Positions 28,501 through 40,500 of a stretch of DNA of 64,000 nucleotides are shown here, in pieces; position 1 is the stretch's first letter; every line of letters begins with the position of its first letter. Location: the NCBI RefSeq assembly GCF_963662255.1, contig NC_085049.1, forward strand, positions 26,134,142 to 26,198,141. Reading direction: 5' to 3'. The stretch comes from Cinclus cinclus. Taxonomy: Eukaryota > Chordata > Aves > Passeriformes > Cinclidae. A program made the position numbers and the translations under genes. A model generated the notes under the pieces. The model made no database searches and was not told the origin of the DNA. It saw only the letters and a list, made by a program, of their open reading frames with translations.

Positions 28501-31500
28501 TAATCCTTGTGTTTTGTGGTTTACAAAATTTTTTGTCATTGGGAAATATGTTGAATTGTTGTTGGGCCCCAAACGTTACACCAGAAGAAATATCCTTTCT
28601 TTGTCAAATGTCTGCATTGTGAAATCTTCACATTAGTCTGTGGTTTTACTTTGAAAATTGGCTGTGGGACAATGAAATACTGTTAAAGACATTCTCTGCT
28701 CTCAGGTTCTGTTTGCAGCCCTGTCCTGCAATAACCACACTACCTTTTTATTGCTGTCTAAAGCAGCATGGGGTGGACAGAGGGACTTCAGTCCTCCTTT
28801 GGTTCTCTGTCACCCATGAGGCAATTATTTCTCTTCCCACTTGAAGAATGGGTTTTCATTTAGCTGTGTCCACAGCTGGTCTACGTGGGAATGCCTCCAC
28901 TCAAAGCAGGCAAGCAATACTGATTTATACTGATTCATACTGAGTCATACTGATTTATACTAGTAGAGAACTTACCCTATTGCTCTCAAACCATACTCTT
29001 ACCCTGGAGCTGCCTGCTCACGTTTGTCATGGTTTAAGAGTGATCACAAGGAGGATGGCTTAACTTTAAACTTCTAGATTGAAATTGCCTGGAGAAGCAT
29101 TATATAGAATTAAGCATAATTTTCCTTGGAAACTGAGTAAACTCAATCCAGAAGCTGTTGAGAGGCAATAAATGTGTGACCACACAGTGCCATCTTTCCA
29201 AAGCCACCCTTCAAAGCACACTGCACATTCAGCCAGTCCTGAGTGCTGTGTGCACATTTCACTGGCTCAGAAGTGTATGTGATGTAGCTATTTTGTTCAA
29301 ATTGCTGCAAAATCCCCTTATTAAGGAAGTTGAATTAGACAAGGTGTTGAGTTCTTGTTCTGGAGACAGAGCTGGAGCTGTTCCATTAGAGGTAACCTTC
29401 AAATGGATCAAGGTGGACCTTTTTCTTCTAAGTACAGCCCAATGAAAACATTTTACCCTAAGCTAGGGTTTCGTTTGAGAGGAAGTGAGGCTAACCTTGG
29501 AGATACCATGTTAGTGAAATTTGGTCTCATTTAATAGTATCAGAGTAGTTCTAATAGGCCTCAGATACCTGCATTGTGAAATCTTACACCTTAATTAAAA
29601 TTGGGGGTTGGGGGGCGAATCTTCTCTAACAGAGACATACTTTTTTATGTTCAATAGTCATTGAAGTAATTACAGGTTAACAAAAATAAAGAGCATTAAA
29701 CAGAATGTCAAAATATGTCTGTTCCTCACAGTTGCTCCGTTTTAATTCTCATCTCCTCTGATGTCACAATTTAATTAGGTATCTCAGTCACCAGAGTTTT
29801 CCAGACAAGATCTGAATTTGTAATCCATAAATCGGCAGAGCTCAGTTGCCATCCTCTGCATTCATTCATTTAACACAGCGCAGAAAAGTGAAAATGAGGT
29901 TCACCTTGCACTTTCTCTGAGGCAGCTTTATGAGATACTGAATAAAAATGTCCAGCTGTGAAATTTAGTTTTAACAGCTGATTATGCTTTTCTACACCAC
30001 AAGTGATCAGTTACTTATGATCACCTTCAGACCTGCATACAGATAAGCATCTCATCAGCCTGGGGTTAAAGAAGCCTTTTCTCTGCCTTTTTCTGTGGGC
30101 AAGAATTTTCAGTTTCTCTACAAGTGATGGTCTGTGGTAACCTTAAATGAACTGAGTTCAGAAAATCTTTCCAGCTTTTTCTGTCTTCGAGTCTGCAGAG
30201 CACCACTGAAGTGCTAGTTGGTTGGGTAAAACAACATTATTTATGAATATCTGATAAGGAGAGGGATGAAATATTTACTCCCACCAAGAACTCTTATTTT
30301 ATAGGTGCCAAGGTGAAAGTGCTCTCCTGAGGACAATAGCCATAATACAGAGTTGGAAAGAACAACTCATCATTTTCCATTCTCTTCTCTCTGGTCCTAT
30401 GCTCCTACTTCTATTTATTTTTTTTTAGGGATGTTTTGCTCTACTGATTGGAGGAGTAGACAGAGATTCAACAGCATGGTTGAAAATGCTGGGAAATCTC
30501 ACCATTGTAATTGTTTGAGGGGAATCATCTCTCAGTTCCTGTCCCTCTCCACACTTGTACACTACCCTGTTTTGTACCCGACAATGTACATACATCAGGC
30601 CCAGCAGATAGTAGGAAATCCATGTCTGCTGTGAATTCAACAGGTTTCAGCTTCAGCTATTTGCTTGCTTCTTCAGTCTCATACATTTTTTACTCTGAAT
30701 GGGCAAGTTATGCTTTTCTGTGTGTTGAGGAATTAAATGTTTAGTAGGTGGGATGTGAAAAGCACTGGCTAGGAGCAGGGTTTTTAATTTGACATCAATG
30801 TAATTTGAATCCTGGAGTCTGAGCCATGATTCCAGGCTGCAGCTGAGGACTTAAGCCCCTTTCATGTGCCTCACTGAAGACAAGGAGATGGCTTATCCCA
30901 GCCTCTGCAGGTGTTGCCTTCCAAGACACACCTTGCCTGTGGCAGAGCTGGTGGTGATGTCAGGTTGGGTTGGTGAACCGCATCCAGCTGAAGGGGTCAC
31001 AGTGTGCCAAAGAAACCATGGCACTATCCTGAAACTGTAAGAGAGAAGATGAGTTTGGGTAGATCCTGAAGAAGAGGATGAGAGGATCAAACCATGAGGA
31101 ACTTTGTGCTCACAGAAGGAAGTCTGTCCATACCTGAAACTGTGGTTCCCCTCACCACATTGCCCCCAAAATAAAGTCAGCAGCAGTTCCTCCTTTTGTT
31201 TGTGCTACCGTGCCTTTTCTAGAGAATCCATGTAGTAGACACAAGAAGATAGCTGGCAGAGAGTCCCATTCTGCAGAGGAGAGAAACTTAGAAAGTGAAG
31301 GGCTTGGGAGCAAAAGGATTTTAAGAGTTCCTGAAAAGGATGTGCCTTTTACAGCTCTCTTATGTCAGGTGTATTTATGTATTTTGGATGTATATAAAGT
31401 GTTGGTGGCTTTTAGAGGTGAATAGTTCTCTTGATGTGTGGGTTTGGGATCTGTATACCTGTTGGTTTGAGTCTTTCCCAGGCTGTTAATACAACATTGG

Positions 31501-34500
31501 TGCCAGTGGTTTTGTCTGCGTTTTATGGAGTAGCAGTGGCTGGGATCTTCTCCTTCTGCCCTGAAGAAAACTAATTGCAGAAACTCTGCTGTCCTTTTCT
31601 TTCTTTTCCACTGAACTTTCTTGTTATCTCCCCATAATCATGTCTGACACTTACATCATCTGATTTCCTTCCATCCTGTACTTTGCAAAATTTTGCTTAC
31701 AGTAATCACGGGATGCAGTGTCTGAGTGCAGGTGTGTCCTCCTGTTGGAATATTCTGGATTGCATACTGCTGTCCACATCCTTTGTTCAGTGCTGTCCAG
31801 TATGGCCAGAGGACACCAAAATCCAAGTGTATGCATTGGGTTGGTTTGACTCAAGCAGGCACAGCTGCCCATTACAATTTACACGTAGTGTGTGAAGATG
31901 TTTTACATCCACTCACCTCAAATTAATTTTGCTTGATGGCAGCATGTTTGTCTGACCTGAACTTCCCCACACATGTGTACACTTCATGTTTTTGGAACTC
32001 AGCTTTGCCTGCAAAAGAAATTAGAAAGAAGGCAAGTAGAAGTGAAGTTCATTGAAATATTAAGTCATTTTGTCTTCTGCTGGTTTTCATCAGGATAAAA
32101 AAGAACAGCAAAACCACAACAAAAATAGCAATGAAATTACTATGGGGGGCTGCAAACATAATAGTGATAGAGTTCACTTAGCTGTGGTGGTTTCTTTTAT
32201 GTGATAATATTGAGGTGTTTTATTTCTCCCCTGTGAGGTAGATCACTATTAGCCACAATTTCTAGTGTGCCCCATGCAGAGGCTGGGGAGGAGAGTTGGT
32301 GCCTCAGAGGTTACACGAGGCCGTGGAAGACCCAGCAACAGAATCCAAAGTGTCTGGACCACCCAGGGACCTGCTCATGTACCACAAGCCATCAGGGAAA
32401 GATTAACTCTAAACCCTTTTGGTTGCTCTGTACGGTATAATTGTCTAAATGAAATCAATGAATACTTGATTTGAGAGTCTCCCATTGCTCCATCCCTGCT
32501 GTTCCTAATGTTTGTTAACAGATTGCTTTGTGGCAGAGTGCAAAGGTGCCGCTCTATAAAACTGTAATGACTTCTGGAAAGGAAGTTGCCCTGTGTATTG
32601 CAGAAAGCACCATTCAGTTTGATTGGAACATGGGGAGCTGAGAAGTTGTTATTGCTTTTAGTACAGCTACTTGGAATAAAAATTTCTGCTCAGTTATGGT
32701 TGACATTTCCTTTCCCCTGCTTTTTTCTCTCCTTGTTTACCGATGGAGTTGGAATGTTCTCCTTTGCCCTGGGCAGGGAGCTGGCGCGTGGTGAGGTCCT
32801 GGCACACCAAGGAAGAGAAGCTCCTTTCTGTCTCCTACACTCCTCTGTCTGTCACCCATCCTGTTTGCTACTCCCTTGACTTTCTCTTGGCAGTTTTTCC
32901 TCAGTCCTTGGGGGTTTTCTTCTCAGTTCCCAGACAGCTTTTTTATCCTTTCTTGCTCTCTAAGCAGAAAATGAAGTGTTTTGGTGAGCTGACTGGGTTA
33001 TCCCTGGTGAGGGGGTTTGATGGTGCCAGATCTCACACTGCCTGGCTCTGGGAGCCAAGAGGACAAAAGAGGAGGAGATTGAGGCAGTAAATGAGCTCCA
33101 TTTGCACAGGCCTGTTGGCACAGCAAGGTGAGACTCATCTGAGCCTTGTTTTGCTGTTGCTGCTAGTTACATCTTGTCACAATTTCCCCGGTGAAAGACC
33201 ACTGGCCTTTGGGCTGGCAACCCACACTGCAGGTGTGTGGTTACTGACAGAGTAGAGGTGAAGATAATTTACAGCACATCTCTCCGATGTCAGGCCTTGA
33301 GCATCAGGTACAAACACTCTCACCTCACTTTCCCCAAGGGCTGTAGTTCATCAACTTCCAGGCCTGTGGAGTGACCTCCCTTCCCTGACAGGCACCAGGA
33401 GGCTGGCTGGCACCTCAGACGGGGAGTAGTGAGGCAAGGGCAGAGAGGGCTCTGTGCAGTGTGACAGTTTTCAAGCATGTCCACACCCAGTTCCCTCCCC
33501 AGAGCAAGCCCCAGTCCCCAGCACTCACCCAGTGCTGCCTGTCCCAGTGCCCTTTCCCTGCCAGGAGTGTGCCAAGTATCTCCCCATCACATGCCAGCCT
33601 TACTGCTGCCTTACAGCTGGGAGAAGAACTGAGAGAATTGGAACAAGGATAATAATTATTTCAAAGAATTTTGATTCTATTTTTTTTAGATGTTTGTAAT
33701 ACTTCTTAATAGTAATACTGTAAATGTATTAAGGCACAGGTGCTGTTTGTATCTTTATTTCTGCTTCTCAGCCAGTTATCCAGTGCTTTTTGTACTATTC
33801 CATTCACCTTTCCTAGGAAATCAGTTTAACACGTTTCACACTTAGCCTGTGAGCTGACTCTTCCATGAAAACCCTGATTGCTTACAGGACACTAAACCTC
33901 ACTCATTTAGATCCCTTTATACCATTTTAGTAATAAAAAGTCACCTTTACTCCCCTCTCCCTCCTGCCAGCCCCCCCCCTCCCCCAGTTAAAATGCTGGG
34001 GAGTGAAATAAATCTCTCAGAGTTTGGGGGTCTCCAACCTAGCGTCTCTAGCTTGTATTTCTCGTACTTTTTTCTTGTATTTCTTGAGAACTTGAGAGGC
34101 CCATGCAGTTTACAAGTTGCAACCAGGGGCTGACACGTCCTTACTAAAATATGGAGGGGCTTTGTGTTTTACAGAAATATTGAAAAGCAGAGAAAAACGG
34201 TCTCTTTTCAAGCAATTTTTTCACATGCACACATATATTCACACACTGGTATTTTGGCAAACCAATCTACTATACCACATCAGTGAGTTAATGACAGGCT
34301 GGTGAAATGAATGTTCACAACTTTAAATCAGTCTTTTCTTTAGGAGCATTTAAATAACTTCATTTTTGTTCAAGGTAATCTTGACTATAAAACTACAGGC
34401 CCACAGGAAACCCATATATTAATTGGAAAAGCTGGGTCTGCTGTGGTTTTCCACCCTGCTGATCATATATGGCATCCCAGATGAGTAGCAGATCTGATTT

Positions 34501-37500
34501 TATAGTCATGTTGTGTCAGGAGTTTAGACTGAGTATTACTTGTAGTTCTGTCATTTATTTCTACTGTTTCTTTATTAATGTCTTCAGTGTTCTTGGTCTG
34601 TCCTCAATCTTTCACATTTTGTACTGATGCTTTATTAGAGTATTTTCCAAAATTTTTACATAAAAATCTTTCAAGATGAACAGCAGACCTTCCTTGGCAG
34701 CTGACTGAAAGCCAAATGATCTTTATTCATATAGCTATTGCCTTGCGCATCCCTTCTTTGGAAATCACTGTTCCATTATGTGCTATTGCTTCCATGTCCC
34801 TACATGCCTTGATGAGCAGTAAAATACAGTGTTGACATTTAAAATATTGTCACTGGCATGGCTGATGTGTGACTGAATGAGTGAGGGAGTTTTCTCCACA
34901 ATGGTGATTTTTCTGGGACTCTGCAAATTCAGGCTCTAGTGATGGTTATTTTTTTTGTATCAGCTACACTTGCAGTGTATTTATGAGGTGCATTTTTGAG
35001 CTTTGTTTTACAGACATAAATGGAACTGTTCTCATTGTAGTTGCTCTCAGCCATGTCCATCCCATGTCTTGTCCTCCAGCTGCCCAAAAAGATTTGTGCA
35101 GCACACTGGATATAGCACTTTACTGCATCACAGCAGTTCAATATGAAAATAATATCACTCAGAGCTTGCATGGCCTTTACCCGCCACACACACGCCTGTC
35201 ACCTAGGGTGTATTATAAACTTGGATAAGCTTTTTGTATTTTAGGTTCACAGTTTGTCACTGCATTGTTATTTTCATTGCTGTGTCTTTGATCTCACAAA
35301 AAGCTCTGCCCTGGTCAAGGCGTCTGTTGACACAGTCCCCCTGACCCACGTGAGCCTTTGAGCTCTTTATGGAGCGAAAGAAGGATCATGAAAGCAGAGC
35401 TTCAGAAAACACCATGGGTGCCAAATCACAGCATTCCTAAAGCTGTTCTGTGTCATACTGTGGGCCTCTGCTTTGGATCTGAGCTCTCTCAGATTGCTGT
35501 CCACAATGTTCTTTCATCAGTGTGGCTGTGGCAATACAGAAATATTAGCAGTAGTTACTGTTGTGTTGACGTAGAGGAATCCATCCTGTGCAGGAACTGC
35601 AGAAAATTGATGGGCCCTTTGCCCTGAGCTTACTGTCTGAATGTCTAGAGTACACAGAAGGTAAGTAGGTATTGAGAGATTTTGAAGCTGAGAGAAATGA
35701 AGTTATGAGTGAAGAAGATTCAACTTCACCAGCTGAAGATTGCTGGTACCTTTAGGTAGGTTGCCCATCTGAAATCTGCTGCAGCTCCTCCAGCTTGGTC
35801 AGCAATCCCTCTTTCTTTTCCTGATGTATCTTTTCTGGCAGTTGAGGTGCTGGCACAGAAAATCCTGGATTGATCTTCAAGTCACTTTGTCCAGTGGCTG
35901 TGCTGGAAAGCCCCAGCTGTGCAGTGCTAGGCTCTATTCACGCATCAGCACGGGACAGTCACAGCCTGGAAGCACAGCCTCATAAAGCACAGTGCAGATC
36001 ACCAAATACACACTGTTCTAAAGAGTGTGGCTGCTGTTCATGTGAAACCTGATAACAAAATATGCTCGATCTCAAATCCCCAGCAGGCTCAGAACATTCT
36101 GTTCTAGCCAGTCCCATTAGAGCATGAGAGGCTGACATGGTCTTCCCTTCTACAACATGTGATAAGGAAATTTCTGTTACTGGTACTTAGCAAAAGAGAC
36201 TTGTACAGTAAAAGTTATGGACAATTCAAAGCATATCAGGAATACCTTGAGTTTTCATGTGGTTTACAAATGGCATTTCCAATTCTGTATACAATTTGAA
36301 GTATGAATATAGAAAGTTTTTTGTGGTACTAATGGAAATTTCTGAATCTATAGCGGGTCCCTTACTCCAAACTGGCATAGTTTTAATAAGAACAACTATC
36401 CATATGTCTTTGACTTGTCATTTGTTGGAGAACTCAAAATCTTAATGGTTCATATTGGAGAAATAAAGGTCAAGATACAGTCAAAGTTCCTCTGTATTAC
36501 AGAAAATAATAAAAGGGGAATATATTTGCTCCTGGTTATGCTAATTCATCACTCCAGGCACGGTATGATTGCATTCTGTCTAGTCAGTGCTCTTCTTCGT
36601 ATCTTAAAGAAGAGATATAGCCAAAGTAAAGGGCACTTGGAGATAGACAGGGAAAATAATTGAGTCACAGAGAGTCTTCTGTTTGAGGAGGGATGGGAAG
36701 GATAGGGATTGTTTTAATTTAAAGAAGAGACAAATAAAAGAGAACGTGACAGTAGTGTACAGAACGATGAATGATATAGAAAAGGTGAACTGGGCACTCT
36801 TGCTTGCCCTTTCATAAGTACAGAAGCAGAGGGGCATCCAATAAAGCAGAATGGCAAAAGTAGTAACACTGTTGAAAGGGCATCTTTAACCAGTAACTGT
36901 CTTGTTTCCAATGGCTTATCTTCTTTCTCCATGATTCTAGAGCATGTCTTGAGGAGCAAGGTGCAAAGACCTCTAGGAGATGAATTCAAGTTGTCTTGCT
37001 AAGCAGCTGTTGTGGTCATGCTGCAGAAGCTGCTGGTTGGATCAGGTTATTTGGCTTGTGTGAAGGGGAAGAACTTGTCAGATAGTCTTAAAGAACCTTT
37101 ATAGTCTCAAAAAGAAGTGGAAGTTTAGGTAAAGATATAAATGTGTGTAATGATACTATCCATGCATTTGCTAGATAGAGTAAAAAAATAACTATTCAGG
37201 ACAGAAATCGACTACTGATTGAAGGAATATTCCTGTGCAGTTAAGGCCCATGTCATTTCTTTGCTGGTCTCCCTGAATATCTGCTCATGGCACTTTTATA
37301 AAGTGTGGTTGATGTGCCACTTTGGCTCAGGCTCTGCTGTCAGGAGCAAGCAGACTTCTGTCCCCAAGGAAGTTGTTGGAAGCACATTTATTCTTCCTGA
37401 ATATCCCTTTCTGATATTCTCTTACTTTTGGATGTTCCATTTTTTATTCATCTTTATTTTATAAGTTTGTATTAAAATGCAGATGAAATTTTATTTTGAT

Positions 37501-40500
37501 CAGTAGATTCTAGGAAACTTCAATAAATGGACTAAATTGTATATGTACCTCTCCCCTGTCTTATTGTTAAAAATAGGGAGATAATAAGACATGCAAATTC
37601 CAGATGAGTGAGATCACATTCTGGTTAGATTATTACAGTATCTGTTTGGATCCATTGTTACTTTTAGACTTAATCCCTGTCAGTCTTTTTGTAGCTGTGC
37701 AATTATTTTATAATTCCTCACCAGGCTGTGCTATTTCATGTAGCACAGTCCTGGCCCACCTGTGGTGATCATCACTTCAAAGCCCTGGTTCCTGTGGTCA
37801 TTTTGAGTGCGTGCCTGCCTCATTTCTAATGGTCTGTTGTAGTAATGTCAGCTGTGATGATTCAGCCCTGGATCACATATGCAAACTCTCCTTTCCTTTC
37901 CTTTCCTTTCCTTTCCTTTCCTTTCCTTTCCTTTCCTTTCCTTTCCTTTCCTTTCCTTTCCTTTCCTTTCCTTTCCTTTCCTTTCCTTTCCTTTCCTTTC
38001 CTTTCCTTTCCTTTCCTTTCCTTTTCCTTTCCTTTTCCTTTCCTTTTCCTTTCCTTTTCCTTTCCTTTTCCTTTCCTTTTCCTTTTCCTTTTCCTTTTCC
38101 TTTTCCTTTTCCTTTTCCTTTTCCTTTTCCTTTTCCTTTTCCTTTTCCTTTTCCTTTTCCTTTTCCTTTCCCTTTCCCTTTCCCTTTCCCTTTCCCTTTC
38201 CCTTTCCCTTTCCCTTTCCCTTTCCTTTCTTTCCCTTTCCTTTTTCCCTTTCCTTTTTCCCTTCCCCTCTGCAGTTTTTCCCATCTTAAAACAGGTGAAA
38301 CAACTCAGCTATTCTGGATGGAAAGCACTTGCTATGATGCAGGGAAAATTATGCCTTATAATTAGGCCTTTGTTTCTCACTCACCTACAGGACATCATTA
38401 ATGCATTTGCCAATATTTTCTTCTTAAACTATGTACAGACATGGAGTAGTAGACATTTAAAAATATCTACTACTCAACATAGAACAGATGCATTTTATCA
38501 GTCATGTGAAGTGCCTAATTTGTAAAAGTTCATAGGACATACATATTTGTGTGTATGTGTGTATGTATCTATTTGCTGTGTATATAAACTGTACAGTTAA
38601 GGATGTATTTGCCTGGCACTACAGTCCAGCTCCTTCAGAAATTGTTACAGCCCTGGAATACCAACCTACAACCTAGTTCAGCTATTTGAAATCACTGAGA
38701 AAAATTAATTGTAAATATAATTTAGTATTCAGAGGTGTGCAAATTTTATGTCTAAACTCAAGTGAAAAGAAGCATTCAATCTAATTTTTTGGCATTTGTC
38801 AAAAGCCCTCCAAAAACCATCCAGTCTGCGGGCTAAGCTGCCCTTCATAAATCTCAACTCAAGACTTTCTGCTGGCTTCTTAAGACTAAATTATTTCTAT
38901 TGTTCTGGAGTAATTACATTTTTGCTGTTATCTGTGGAAAGAGCCCACTGGGTTGAGCATGTAAGTATATGGGAGTGGGGGGAAGGAGGATTTGTGTTAG
39001 TTAAGTGGAGATGATAAAGCTGAAAACATAGCAGCAGGACATAAATCAGATTTTTCTTCTTTTTCTAGCTGGCTTGTCACAATAAAACATTGCAGCAGAT
39101 GCTGAAGCCAGGGTCAGATCCAGATGAAGGAGATGAAGCCTTGAGGTTTTATGCCAAACATACGGCACAGATAGAGGTAAAGGATTGCTCTCCAGAAGAT
39201 GGACTAGGAGACAAGTCTGCATCTTGCATGTGGTGTATCTCCTCTTTTTAAGCTTCCAAATGGTGTGGATTATTTATGAGGAGAAGGTTGAATAATATGC
39301 TTTTGGCTGTGGGACATAAAGGAATGCACCTGTATTAGAAGTGGCTCCAAACCATCGTTTCACAGTAGCTTTCCTGTGTGTTACCAAATACGTTTTGTTA
39401 GGGAAATAATGACTGCGGATAGGAGCTGTGTCATGAAGTCAAGAATCATATTGTATGGTGCATCACTCAAATAAATAATCATGAGTTTCAAAGCCACTGA
39501 TGCTGGCTGATCAAATTAAAAGTCTGGCTTTTGAAGTACAAAGAGGTTTTGAAGTGGTGTAGATATTCAATGTGACTTTTGTTTAAAATACCAAGGCTTG
39601 GCCTGGTTCAGCAGTTCTGCTCTCTATTTTAAACTTTACACCTGCCATAGGGTTGGACTTAAGAGGTCCACAGAGGTATCCCACCACAGGATAAGTGGAA
39701 GGTCCATGGCCTTGGTTGTCCGGAGGGCAGCTCAGTGCTCCTCTTAATATATTTTAATACTTTGGGTACTGCTGAGATCTCTCTTAGCAATTACCAGCCT
39801 GTTTATCTCAGTAGCTTGTAAATTTAAGCATTGAACAAGCACTGTGGTCAACTTTTATATAGCCAATAACTTCTCTGGAAAAGTGAAACTCAACCCAGCA
39901 TTGCTGCTATACAAAATAGATAATTGATTGTCTTTGAAGACCTGTTTGGTTTTCAGATATTATCTCCTCTGTATTAATGTATCTCATTTGTTTGATTTGA
40001 AATTCAAATACTGGTGGTTTTTTATTTTCACCAGTGGCTGTACACAGGCATGGTTGTAGGAGTCAAAAAGGGTTTTCTACCCATTTCTGTATTTTTAGTA
40101 GTACAGAGTCAACAATCAGAATGAGGAAGCAATTTTGATGGCAGTGTGGTGAGATGAAATAAAATCTAGCTCACAACTTGGTAGATGCTGAAATGCAAAC
40201 ACATCAAAACCTTGGGTTTTGTCAAGTAAAAAGATAGACTGGTAAGATATGGGTGCTGCCTGAGTAACAAGGTGCTATTTTTGCATGTTCACCTTTACAG
40301 CTTATCCCATCATAGAAATAGATTCAAGATGAGAAAAGCATTTTGTAATCAGAGCAGAAAGCCCCTGAACTTCTCCACTTTTTACTGGGAGAGATTTGTT
40401 TCAATTTGCTGAAAAATTGAAGCATTCTGAATTACAACACTTTTTATATTTGGGGAAATTTTTATATTTGGGAAATTTCTTTAGACTTATATTTGCCACC

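Larger units (their letters stand above)
20551..39068 (+). other. ITPR2 large intron (18,518 bp)
   Basis: GT-AG intron joining YILAHQ to LACHNK. It contains the solo LTR at 20610-21083, an AT/GT repeat at 24225-24261, a T-rich (GTTT)n-like tract near 24757-24819, a MIR-like relic near 25785-25920, four tandem decamers at 28921-28960, a possible conserved noncoding stretch at 29740-30020, and the composite pyrimidine repeat at 37886-38270. No protein-coding gene was recognised. Confidence 0.9.

Noticed and set aside
33971..33986. C-rich run that might form a G-quadruplex on the minus strand
   Set aside because: Only two long C runs interrupted by one T; it does not give four clear G-tracts with loops.
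37811..38525. Long open frames on both strands through the pyrimidine repeat (Phe/Leu/Pro-rich or Lys/Arg/Glu-rich)
   Set aside because: They are created by the CT repeat, which cannot contain stop codons in those frames; no gene is implied.
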